Part shown: piece by piece, positions 1-6,640 of the stretch | How positions within the stretch are numbered: the first letter of the stretch is position 1 | Layout: every line of letters starts with the position of its first letter | Assembly: GCA_013205645.1 (NCBI GenBank) | Contig: JABMMH010000353.1 | Span: forward strand, 1-11,662 | DNA from: Polaromonas sp. | Lineage (GTDB): Bacteria > Pseudomonadota > Gammaproteobacteria > Burkholderiales > Burkholderiaceae_C | Direction: 5' to 3' | DNA: 11,662 bases | Program-made: the position numbers and the translations under genes | Notes under the pieces: generated by a model | What the model saw: only the letters and a program-made list of their open reading frames with translations | Databases searched by the model: none | Told to the model about the DNA's origin: nothing

Positions 1-1
1 A

Positions 2-1015
2 AGTGGAATTGACCTTAACCGCGCCGGAACACCGCTCTTGGAAATCGTCACCGAACCCGACATGCGCTGTAGCGCCGAGGCTGTGGCCTATGCCAAAGAG
101 CTGCACAAAATCGTCACTTGGATTGGCATTTGCGACGGCAACATGCAAGAAGGCAGTTTCCGTTGCGACGCCAATGTGTCGGTGCGCAAACCCGGCACAG
201 AACTCGGCACGCGGCGCGAGATCAAAAACCTGAACAGCTTCAAGTTCATGCAGCAAGCGATGGACTACGAAGTGCGCTGGCAGATCGAGCAGATCGAAGA
301 CGGCCACACGATTCAACAGGCCACCGTGCTGTTTGACCCGGACACCGGCGAGACGCGCAGCATGCGCAGCAAAGAAGACGCCGCCGATTACCGTTACTTT
401 CCTGACCCCGATTTGCCGCCGCTGATGATTGATCGCGAGTGGGTCGAGCGCACCCGCAACGAGATGAGCGAGCTGCCGCGCGTGATGGCCGAACGCTTTG
501 TGCAAAGCCACGGCTTGTCGGACTACGATGCCGGCCAGCTGACACAGAGCAAAGCGATTGCCGCTTATTTTGAAACGACCGTGGCGGCTTGCGGCCAGCC
601 CAAATTGGCCAGCAACTGGGTCATGGGCGAACTCTCGCGCCGGCTCAACGCTGAAGACAAAACGGTCGAATCTTCATCGGTGAGCGCCGCCCAACTGGGT
701 CTGTTGATCACCCGCATCGCCGACGGCACGCTGTCGAACAACACGGCACGCCAAGTGTTCGACGCACTGTGGACGGGTGAAGGCCAAGACGTCGACGCGC
801 TGATCGACGTCAAAGGACTGAAGCAGATGAACGACAGCGGTGAGCTGGAAAGAATTATCGACGACGTGCTGGCAGCCAATGCCAAAAACGTCGAAGAGAT
901 TCGCGCAGGCAACACCAAAGCCTTCAACGCGCTGGTCGGTCAAGCCATGAAGGCGACCAAGGGCAAAGCCAACCCCGCGCAGGTGAATGAGTTGCTGAAA
1001 AAGAAGCTGGGCTGA
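2..1015 (+). CDS. gatB: Aspartyl/glutamyl-tRNA amidotransferase subunit B (5' truncated)
   Basis: Subunit of the GatCAB complex, which converts misacylated Glu-tRNA(Gln) and/or Asp-tRNA(Asn) to the amidated form in the cytoplasm; GatB binds the tRNA and activates the carboxylate. The frame is open from base 2 and ends with TGA at 1013-1015, giving 337 visible residues. The family is usually about 480-490 residues, so roughly the first 150 are outside the window. Visible family signatures are DLNRAGTPLLEIVTEPDM near the start, GSFRCDANVSVR, and EIKNLNSFKFM. The C-terminal part is the helical YqeY-like tail domain, ending in a lysine-rich KKKLG. The first in-frame start-like codon here (TTG at 38) is internal and is not the true start. 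gatC and gatA would be expected upstream but cannot be seen. The stop codon lies inside the terminator stem of the converging operon. Confidence 0.97.
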   Translation, partial: SGIDLNRAGTPLLEIVTEPDMRCSAEAVAYAKELHKIVTWIGICDGNMQEGSFRCDANVSVRKPGTELGTRREIKNLNSFKFMQQAMDYEVRWQIEQIEDGHTIQQATVLFDPDTGETRSMRSKEDAADYRYFPDPDLPPLMIDREWVERTRNEMSELPRVMAERFVQSHGLSDYDAGQLTQSKAIAAYFETTVAACGQPKLASNWVMGELSRRLNAEDKTVESSSVSAAQLGLLITRIADGTLSNNTARQVFDALWTGEGQDVDALIDVKGLKQMNDSGELERIIDDVLAANAKNVEEIRAGNTKAFNALVGQAMKATKGKANPAQVNELLKKKLG

Positions 1016-1023
1016 AGCCCAGC
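998..1023 (-). terminator. Rho-independent terminator of the TRAP/amidohydrolase operon, overlapping the gatB 3' end
   Basis: Bases 1006-1013 (GCTGGGCT) and 1016-1023 (AGCCCAGC) form a perfect 8-bp inverted repeat with a 2-nt centre; in RNA the top pair would open to give a tetraloop. Read on the minus strand, the stem is followed directly by TTCTTTTT (1005 down to 998), the classic intrinsic terminator layout, 13 nt past the amidohydrolase stop codon. On the plus strand no T-run follows, so it should work mainly for the minus-strand operon. The gatB stop codon TGA (1013-1015) forms part of the stem and loop. Confidence 0.75.
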
Positions 1024-1035
1024 CGACGGCCCGCT

Positions 1036-2622
1036 TTAGACCCCAGCCACGATACCGTGGCTGCGCGGATCGACGGCACCCTCAATGACACCGTTCGGGT
1101 GCCGCACCAAGGCGCCGGCGTGGCCCATGGTGTCGCTGAAAGCCTCGTCGAGCAGCTCAACTTGGTGCCCAGCATCTTTCAGCGCTTGCACCAGCACAGG
1201 GTCAAACCGGCTTTCGAGCTTCAGGCTGGTACTGACGTCACCCCACGTGCGGCCCAACAACCAGCGCGGCGCCGTGACGGCTTGCTGCAGACTCTGGCCA
1301 AAGCGGGCATAGCGGGTGAAAACCATCGCCTGCGTTTGCGGCTGACCTTCACCACCCATGGTGCCGTAAGGCATGACGCGGCCGTCGTCGAACAGCGCCA
1401 TCGACGGATTCAGCGTGTGGAACGGCTTGCGGCCGGGTTCCAGCGTATTCAGCGCTGCCGGATCGAGTGAAAAACTGGTGCCGCGGTTTTGCCAGGCAAT
1501 GCCCGTGTCTTGCAGCACCACGCCGGAGCCAAACTCCCAGTAGACACTTTGAATGAAACTAACCGAGCGACCTGCGCTGTCAACAGCCCCCATCCAGATG
1601 GTATCGCCAGGGGCTGCCGTGTCAGGCCAAGGCAAGGCTTTTTGCGGATCAATCTGCGCGGCCAGCGCATCCAATGCGCTGACCTCCAAAAAGCTTTGCG
1701 GATCGGCAGGCAGGCGCCGCGGGTCGGTGACCACGCGCTCGCGCACCCGAAAGGCACGCTTGGTCGCTTCAACCAAACCATGCACGTAGGCAAAGCCTTC
1801 GCCTTCGTTCACACCCAGACGCTCGAACAGGCCGAGGATCATCAGCGCGGCCAAGCCTTGCGTGGGCGGTGGCAGGTTGTAAACCGTGCAATCTTTCAGC
1901 CGCACCGCCAGAGGCACCACCACTTGGGCGTGATACGCCGCCAAGTCAGTGGTGCGCACAGGACTGCCGACGCGCGCAAGTTCAGCACCGATGCGCTGCG
2001 CCACGCTGCCCCGGTAAAAGTCATCGAGGCCGCGCTCGGCCAAGGTGGCCAGCGTGTTTCCCAGCGCCGGCTGTTTCAGCAAATGACCTGCGGCGGGTGG
2101 CAGGCCGTCGACCAAGTAGGTCTGCGCGAAACCGGGCGCACCTTGCAAGCCGTCGAGTTTTTGCGCCGTCAGTTCCGACTGGCTGGCGGTCACCACCACG
2201 CCTTCATAGGCGTGGCGAATAGCGTCGGCCAGCAAGCGCTTAAGCGGCAGCGCTTGGCCCCAAGGCGCGGCCACTTCCAGCGCCTTGGCCCAGCCGCCCA
2301 CGGTGCCAGCGACCGTGAGCGCGGCCTTCGGGCCACGCGCAGGAATCGCCTCATGCCCGGCGTAATAAGCACGGTCGGCCAGCGCCGCCGCAAAGCCGCA
2401 AGCGTCAATCGCCACCGGGGCTTTGCCGGGTTCGTGAATAAGCCAGAAGCCATCGCCGCCGATCGAATTCATGTGGGGATAAACCACCGCGATGGCCGCC
2501 GCAGCGGCCACCATCGCTTCGACCGCATTACCGCCGTCTTTGAGCACATCGCGGCCGGCTTGCGCGGCCAGATGGTGTGGTGCCACGTGCATACCGCCCA
2601 CAGCAGAAAGTGTATGAAGCAT
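1036..2622 (-). CDS. Gamma-glutamyltransferase-family Ntn-hydrolase, possible oxamate amidohydrolase (HpxW-like)
   Basis: A 528-residue protein of the GGT superfamily, whose members are made as a proenzyme and cleave themselves in front of a Thr that becomes the catalytic N-terminal nucleophile. Family landmarks are GGNAVEAMVAAA (30-41), GGDGFW (55-60), PPPTQGLAAL (251-260), the predicted cleavage site GD|TIWMGAVD with T341 as nucleophile, GTMGGEGQPQTQ (420-431) and the C-terminal GAVDPRSHG (515-523). The stretches around T341 and FIQSVYWEFGSG (357-367) resemble, from memory, HpxW-type enzymes that turn oxamate into oxalate and ammonia more than classical glutathione-cleaving GGT. There is no N-terminal signal peptide, so unlike secreted GGT it should be cytoplasmic. 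It is the last gene of the TRAP operon, 24 nt after dctM, which suggests it acts on the imported compound. The ATG at 2620-2622 has no strong Shine-Dalgarno. Fold assignment is firm; substrate is inference, with a cephalosporin acylase or glutathione hydrolase as alternatives. Confidence 0.9.
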   Translation of the reverse strand: MLHTLSAVGGMHVAPHHLAAQAGRDVLKDGGNAVEAMVAAAAAIAVVYPHMNSIGGDGFWLIHEPGKAPVAIDACGFAAALADRAYYAGHEAIPARGPKAALTVAGTVGGWAKALEVAAPWGQALPLKRLLADAIRHAYEGVVVTASQSELTAQKLDGLQGAPGFAQTYLVDGLPPAAGHLLKQPALGNTLATLAERGLDDFYRGSVAQRIGAELARVGSPVRTTDLAAYHAQVVVPLAVRLKDCTVYNLPPPTQGLAALMILGLFERLGVNEGEGFAYVHGLVEATKRAFRVRERVVTDPRRLPADPQSFLEVSALDALAAQIDPQKALPWPDTAAPGDTIWMGAVDSAGRSVSFIQSVYWEFGSGVVLQDTGIAWQNRGTSFSLDPAALNTLEPGRKPFHTLNPSMALFDDGRVMPYGTMGGEGQPQTQAMVFTRYARFGQSLQQAVTAPRWLLGRTWGDVSTSLKLESRFDPVLVQALKDAGHQVELLDEAFSDTMGHAGALVRHPNGVIEGAVDPRSHGIVAGV

Positions 2623-2646
2623 TTGTTTTTTCGTTTAAAAAGTCGT

Positions 2647-3972
2647 TTACCAGCCAATCACCTTGGGCAACCAGAGCGCTATTTGTGGGTAAAAGAAGAC
2701 TAGCACCAACGCCACACCTTGCATGCACAAGAAGGGGACTACACCTTTGTAAATGTCCTTGATGCTGATTTCAGGCGGCGCCACCCCTTTGAGATAAAAC
2801 AGCGCCCAGCCGAAAGGTGGCGTCAAGAAAGAGGACTGCAGGTTGACGGTGATCAGCATGGCCAGCCAGACCGGATCAACGCCCTGCGCTAAAAGCACCG
2901 GCAAAAACAATGGCACGGCGATATAGCTGATCTCGATCCATTCGATGAAAAAGCCAAGTATGAAAATGATTCCCATCATGAACCAGATGTCACTGTTGAC
3001 GCCTCCAGGCAGCAGGTCAAACATGTGCGTGATCAGGTCTTCACCATGCAGACCGCGAAACGACAGCGCAAATACCTGCGCCATCATCAAGATGAACATC
3101 ATGACGGCTGTGATCTTGCTGGTTTCCAGCGCCACCTGCTTCAATACGGCAAAGCGAAAACGGCCCGACAACACGGTGATCAGAACCGACACGACGGCGC
3201 CCATAGAGGCGGCCTCGGTGGGTGCGGCCACACCGCCAACGATGGAACCCAGCACCGCCACCACCAGCAAGATCGGCGGCACCACCACTTTGCAAAAACG
3301 CACCCAAAGCTCCCGGCGACTGACCAAATTGCGCTCAGCCAGCGGAATCGGTGGCATCAGATCTGGGTTCATCATGCCGCGCACCAGCAGGTAAATGATG
3401 TAGACCGCGGCCAGCAACATGCCCGGGCCGACAGCGGCCGCAAACAAGGTGCCAACGGACAACTGCATGATGTCTGAGAGCAGGATCAGAATCAGGCTGG
3501 GTGGAATGATTTGCCCCAGCGTGCCCGAAGCGCAGATCATGCCGCAGGCCAGGCTTTTGTCATAGCCGCGCCGGATCAAGGTGGGCAAACTCAACAAGCC
3601 CAACGTGATGACGGTGGCGCCGACGATGCCGGTGGTGGCCCCCATCAGCACACCGAACAAGATGATGCCCACCCCCATGCCGCCGCGCAGGCCGCCTGCA
3701 ATATGGCCCATGACGTCGAGCAAGTCGTCGGCCAAGCGTGACTTTTCAAGCATCACGCCCATGAACACGAAAAGTGGAATCGACATCCACTGGTAGCCGG
3801 CGACGATGCCATACACCCGCGCTGGCAACAAGTTGAACAGCGAATCGCCAAAGCCCAGGTAACCAAAAACAAAACCCACGGTGGCCAGCGTGGTGGCCAC
3901 CGGCACGCCAATCATCAGCATCACGAAGAAAGCCGCCAACATCAAGAGGGCGTAGGTCTGCGGTTCAAACAT
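2647..3972 (-). CDS. dctM: TRAP transporter large permease subunit (DctM family)
   Basis: The 441-residue, strongly hydrophobic inner-membrane subunit that forms the Na+-coupled translocation channel of a tripartite ATP-independent periplasmic transporter. Family motifs include GQIIPPS (153-159), APTEAASMGA (250-259) and NLQSSFLTPPFGWALFY (377-393); about 11-12 membrane segments can be read from the hydrophobicity. The length is normal for the family. The C-terminal half, with TPPFG and APPEISIKDIYKGVVPF, resembles the mannitol/chloroaromatic or 2-oxo-acid type of DctM. The ATG overlaps the dctQ stop in an 8-nt ATGTTTGA arrangement, and a near-perfect Shine-Dalgarno AGGAGGT lies four bases upstream, inside the last codons of dctQ. 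This fits translational coupling of the two membrane subunits. Confidence 0.96.
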   Translation of the reverse strand: MFEPQTYALLMLAAFFVMLMIGVPVATTLATVGFVFGYLGFGDSLFNLLPARVYGIVAGYQWMSIPLFVFMGVMLEKSRLADDLLDVMGHIAGGLRGGMGVGIILFGVLMGATTGIVGATVITLGLLSLPTLIRRGYDKSLACGMICASGTLGQIIPPSLILILLSDIMQLSVGTLFAAAVGPGMLLAAVYIIYLLVRGMMNPDLMPPIPLAERNLVSRRELWVRFCKVVVPPILLVVAVLGSIVGGVAAPTEAASMGAVVSVLITVLSGRFRFAVLKQVALETSKITAVMMFILMMAQVFALSFRGLHGEDLITHMFDLLPGGVNSDIWFMMGIIFILGFFIEWIEISYIAVPLFLPVLLAQGVDPVWLAMLITVNLQSSFLTPPFGWALFYLKGVAPPEISIKDIYKGVVPFLCMQGVALVLVFFYPQIALWLPKVIGW

Positions 3973-4489
3973 GGTGACCTCCTGCCGGCTGCGAACGTTC
4001 GAGCACCAAGCGCAACAAGGCGCCGATGGATTGCAGTGTCAACAAGCCATAACCCAGAGGGATCAGACCCTTGACGACCCAGCGATACCGAAACCCACCT
4101 GGGTCAGCCGACTGCTCGTCGATGGAATAGGACTGGCCCACATAAGCCAGCGACAACTTCAGGAAAATCAGCGACACCAGCAAAATAAGCACCACGGAGA
4201 CCACGTCAACGATGAACTTTTTACGCGCCGAAAACCCCGCATAAAAAAGATCAACCCGCACGTTGTCGCCCTGCTGGATGGCGTAGCTCATCCCGAGCAA
4301 GATCATGGCAGCGAGCAAGTGCCACTCCAGCTCCTGAGCCCAGATCGAGCCAAAACTGAAGGCATACCGCAACAGGACATTGAGCGCGACCAGTCCAATC
4401 ATGGACAAGGCCACCCAAAGGGTAGCCTTGCCAATTTTGTTGATCAACGACTCAATGCCCGTCAAAAGGACGGACATTGTTTTAAACAT
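3965..4489 (-). CDS. dctQ: TRAP transporter small permease subunit (DctQ family)
   Basis: A 174-residue inner-membrane protein with four predicted membrane segments (roughly 24-42, 55-72, 93-115 and 139-162), which pairs with DctM in the TRAP permease. The signature of the family is visible: WAQELEWHLLAAMILLGMSYA (50-70) followed by the QGDNVRVD loop (73-80). The SADPGGFRYRWVVKGLIPLG stretch (127-146) is typical of the subgroup found with TakP-like binding proteins. The start at 4489 has GGAAAG about 6 nt upstream; a second Met at residue 5 is possible but less well supported. The gene begins 14 nt after the dctP stop and its end overlaps dctM by 8 nt. Confidence 0.94.
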   Translation of the reverse strand: MFKTMSVLLTGIESLINKIGKATLWVALSMIGLVALNVLLRYAFSFGSIWAQELEWHLLAAMILLGMSYAIQQGDNVRVDLFYAGFSARKKFIVDVVSVVLILLVSLIFLKLSLAYVGQSYSIDEQSADPGGFRYRWVVKGLIPLGYGLLTLQSIGALLRLVLERSQPAGGHHV

Positions 4490-4503
4490 GCCAGACTTTC
4501 CGA

Positions 4504-5595
4504 TCAGCCGCGTACTTTGGTGTGGTACGCCTCTTCGCTGATCTCAGACCAGCGGTCGAACTTGGCCTTGAACGCCATGTAGGAGTCGTGCACTTTCTTG
4601 GTCATCGGGTCTTTGGCGACGGCTTCAGCCAGCACCTTGTTGGTTTCGGCGCGCAGCGCGGCAATGACGCTGTCCGGCAGCGGCTTGGCGACCACCTTCT
4701 GGTTTTTGATCAAGTCGTCCATCGCCTCCGAGTTAGCTTTCTGGCACCACGCCTCGCTGATGACGTTGCAAGCCGCCGAAGCGTTTTGCACAATGGCTTG
4801 CAGATCTTTCGGCAACTTGTCCCACGCGGCTTTGTTGATCAGCAGCTCAGACACCGTGGCTGATTCGTGCCAGCCCGTGGTGTAATAATATTTGGCCGCC
4901 TTATGCAAGCCGAGGCGACGATCTTGAAACGGGCCGACGAACTCAGCAGCATCAATCACGCCACGCTCAAGCGCCGGGAAAATCTCACCACCCGGCAGAA
5001 CCTTCACGTCAACGCCGAGGTTGGCGTAAACCTTGCCGGCCAAGCCCGGAATACGCATCTTCAAGCCCTTGAGATCGGCGACGGTCTTGATTTCTTTTTT
5101 GAACCAACCGGTCATCTGCACGCCGGTGTTGCCGCAGGGCATTGCGACCATACCAAACGGTGCATACACCTCGTTCCACAGATCGATGCCACCGCCGTCA
5201 TAAAGCCAACCATTCACGCCTTGAAAGTTCATGCCAAACGGCACGGCGGTGAAGTACTGCGCCGCGAAAGTTTTGCCCGTCCAAAAGTAGCTATTGGCGT
5301 GGTTCATTTCCACCGTGCCAGCGCGCACTGCATCAAACCCTTCAAAAGCTGGAATCAGTTCACCGGCGCCGTAGACCTGTATGTTCAGGCGGCCATCTGA
5401 CATCTCCTTGATGCGTTTGGCCAAATCGGTCGCGCTGCCGGGGCCATCCATGTAAAAGGGAGAGCCCTTGCCGTAGGCGCTGGTCATCTTCCAGTTGAAG
5501 ACGCCCTTGGACTGAGCGCTGACGACGGCCGGTGCGGCCAAAACGCTGCCAGCGATGGCGGCACGGGTGAGAAAGTTGCGGCGGACCAAGGTCAT
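4504..5595 (-). CDS. dctP: TRAP transporter periplasmic solute-binding protein, TakP/2-oxo-acid-like (DctP family)
   Basis: The 363-residue extracytoplasmic binding subunit that delivers substrate to the DctQM permease. The N-terminus VRRNFLTRAAIAGSVLAAP is a twin-arginine signal (RRNFL at 5-9, hydrophobic core, likely cleavage after VSA27), so the protein should be exported folded by Tat. Conserved binding-site features are GNTGVQMTGWF (155-165, Gln160), LKMRIPG (178-184, Arg181, which in the family salt-bridges the substrate carboxylate) and DAAEFVGPFQD (215-225). The overall sequence closely follows TakP-type proteins that bind 2-oxo acids with Na+, but Phe219 stands where I recall a Trp in TakP. 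A 2-oxo acid or close analogue is the best guess for the ligand. GGAG lies 7 nt before the ATG. It is the first gene of the operon, about 70 nt below a sigma-54 promoter. Confidence 0.95.
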   Translation of the reverse strand: MTLVRRNFLTRAAIAGSVLAAPAVVSAQSKGVFNWKMTSAYGKGSPFYMDGPGSATDLAKRIKEMSDGRLNIQVYGAGELIPAFEGFDAVRAGTVEMNHANSYFWTGKTFAAQYFTAVPFGMNFQGVNGWLYDGGGIDLWNEVYAPFGMVAMPCGNTGVQMTGWFKKEIKTVADLKGLKMRIPGLAGKVYANLGVDVKVLPGGEIFPALERGVIDAAEFVGPFQDRRLGLHKAAKYYYTTGWHESATVSELLINKAAWDKLPKDLQAIVQNASAACNVISEAWCQKANSEAMDDLIKNQKVVAKPLPDSVIAALRAETNKVLAEAVAKDPMTKKVHDSYMAFKAKFDRWSEISEEAYHTKVRG

Positions 5596-5673
5596 GAGGG
5601 AACTCCAGTTGGATTACCAGTAAATCGCCGCAAAAACACTTAAATCGTTTTTAACGACGTCTTGCTTTGTAAC

Positions 5674-5690
5674 AGCAAACCCCGTGCCAA
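5674..5690 (-). promoter_or_regulatory. Sigma-54 (RpoN) -24/-12 promoter of the dctPQM-amidohydrolase operon
   Basis: On the minus strand this stretch reads TTGGCACGGGGTTTGCT. It matches the sigma-54 consensus TGGCAC-N5-TTGC(A/T) at every fixed position, with GG (5688-5687) and GC (5676-5675) separated by exactly 10 bp as required. The predicted start of transcription is near 5663, leaving a leader of about 70 nt before the dctP ATG. Sigma-54 promoters need an AAA+ enhancer-binding activator; no such gene lies in the window. Confidence 0.8.
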
Positions 5691-5734
5691 CTTCTGTTAA
5701 TTCCTTTTAATTTCGGACCAATGGCTTGATCCAG

Positions 5735-5754
5735 GTCAATTTTTCAAAATTGAC
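5735..5754. promoter_or_regulatory. Candidate activator site: perfect 9+9 inverted repeat upstream of the sigma-54 promoter
   Basis: GTCAATTTTTCAAAATTGAC has two 9-base arms that are exact reverse complements around a 2-nt centre. Its centre is about 80 bp upstream of the predicted transcription start of the TRAP operon, within the range where sigma-54 enhancer-binding proteins usually bind. It does not look like the NtrC consensus, so a DctD-like or substrate-specific activator is more likely. It is AT-rich and lacks a following T-run in a useful place, so it is not a good terminator. Confidence 0.5.
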
Positions 5755-5923
5755 TGCCCGAAGTGAAGGACGTCAGCCCCCGTCAGCAGCTTTTCCCGGG
5801 CACTGCAAGGATAACTTAGCGCTAAAAAATCCACATAGCCGCCGAACCTGAATCCCAATCATGCAGTCGCACCAATATGGAGCAAGCACGGTAAATGATC
5901 GGCTGATCGACGCCACAGCATCC

Positions 5924-6628
5924 TCAGCTTGCCTGCACCCCGTAGCGCTCCCGATACGCCTGCACACGCACCAAATGCTCGCCCATCTCGTTGCCCGGCT
6001 GGGTCGTCAAAAAGGCCAGCAAATCCGACAACTCGGCAATGGCGCAGACCTGCAAACCTTCGTTCGAGCGCACATATTGCACGGCGCTGTAGGGCACGTC
6101 TTTGATGCTGCCGTCGGCCTGGGTTTCAGTCGCCATTTCTTGCCGGTCCAAGGCAATCACCACGGCGTGAGGAATCGCGCCAGCGGCTTTGATCAGCGCA
6201 ATCGATTCACGCGCGGCGGTGCCGGCGCTCATCACATCGTCGACGATCAAGACCCTGCCTTGCAGCGGTGCGCCGACCAAGCTGCCGCCTTCGCCGTGGT
6301 CTTTGACTTCTTTGCGGTTGTAGGCAAAGGGCACGTTTTTACCCAGCCGCGCCAGTTCAATGGCAACCGCCGCGCCGAGCGGAATACCTTTGTAGGCGGG
6401 GCCGAAGATCATGTCGAACTCAATGCCGCTGGACACCAAACGCTTGGCGTAGAAGCTGGCGAGGCGTCCGAGCTTGGCGCCGTCGTCAAACAAACCGGCG
6501 TTGAAAAAGTAAGGACTCATGCGCCCGGCCTTGGTTTTGAACTCACCGAATTTGAGCACGCCGCAATCCAGCGAGAATTGCACAAACTCTTGGGCCAACA
6601 TGTCGTTGGCCACCTTACTTGTCGTCAT
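5924..6628 (-). CDS. pyrE: Orotate phosphoribosyltransferase
   Basis: Cytoplasmic enzyme of de novo pyrimidine synthesis that joins orotate to PRPP to make OMP. The 234-residue reading shows the type I phosphoribosyltransferase PRPP loop VLIVDDVMSAGTA (126-138), the flexible catalytic loop around RKEVKDHGEGG (105-115), FGPAYKGIPLG (75-85), and the N-terminal SPYFFNAG (38-45). The frame is open for 58 codons further upstream, but the ATG at 6626-6628 gives the family N-terminus (MTTSKVANDML) and normal length, and has AAGGAA six bases before it, so it is preferred. It is transcribed away from the exonuclease III gene with virtually no space between them, so its promoter must lie within the first part of that gene. 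Confidence 0.96.
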   Translation of the reverse strand: MTTSKVANDMLAQEFVQFSLDCGVLKFGEFKTKAGRMSPYFFNAGLFDDGAKLGRLASFYAKRLVSSGIEFDMIFGPAYKGIPLGAAVAIELARLGKNVPFAYNRKEVKDHGEGGSLVGAPLQGRVLIVDDVMSAGTAARESIALIKAAGAIPHAVVIALDRQEMATETQADGSIKDVPYSAVQYVRSNEGLQVCAIAELSDLLAFLTTQPGNEMGEHLVRVQAYRERYGVQAS

Positions 6629-6640
6629 GGGAAATTCCTT
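6629..6640. promoter_or_regulatory. Shared two-way ribosome binding site between pyrE and xth
   Basis: The odd palindrome GGAAATTCC (6630-6638) sits between the two divergent genes. Read on the minus strand it gives AAGGAA, six bases before the pyrE ATG. Read on the plus strand it gives GGGAA, five bases before a TTG at 6639-6641 that yields the usual exonuclease III N-terminus. The nearby plus-strand ATG at 6627 shares bases with the pyrE ATG (CATG) but has no Shine-Dalgarno. Confidence 0.5.

Larger units (their letters stand above)
5596..5923. other. Intergenic region between dctP and pyrE, carrying the TRAP operon control sites
   Basis: This 328-nt gap contains no convincing gene. The dctP-proximal half is AT-rich compared with its surroundings and holds the sigma-54 promoter and the inverted repeat described separately. 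A small inverted repeat TCGTT-ttt-AACGA (5645-5657) would fall in the dctP leader. The pyrE-proximal half carries a perfect 10-bp palindrome TTAGCGCTAA (5816-5825) and two copies of CGTCAGC (5771-5777 and 5781-5787) of unknown meaning. No clear intrinsic terminator for pyrE is visible. A short minus-strand reading frame reaching into pyrE lacks any sign of being a gene. Confidence 0.7.

Noticed and set aside
1489..2703. 404-codon open frame on the plus strand, antisense to the GGT-like gene
   Set aside because: The product shows no recognisable fold, and the opposite strand encodes a complete GGT-family enzyme in the same place.
5735..5754. Reading the 9+9 palindrome as a terminator for pyrE
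   Set aside because: The stem is AT-rich and no T-run follows it on the minus strand; its position relative to the sigma-54 promoter fits an activator site better.
5773..5967. 64-codon minus-strand frame overlapping the end of pyrE
   Set aside because: It overlaps pyrE in another frame, has no convincing ribosome site, and its product is compositionally unremarkable.
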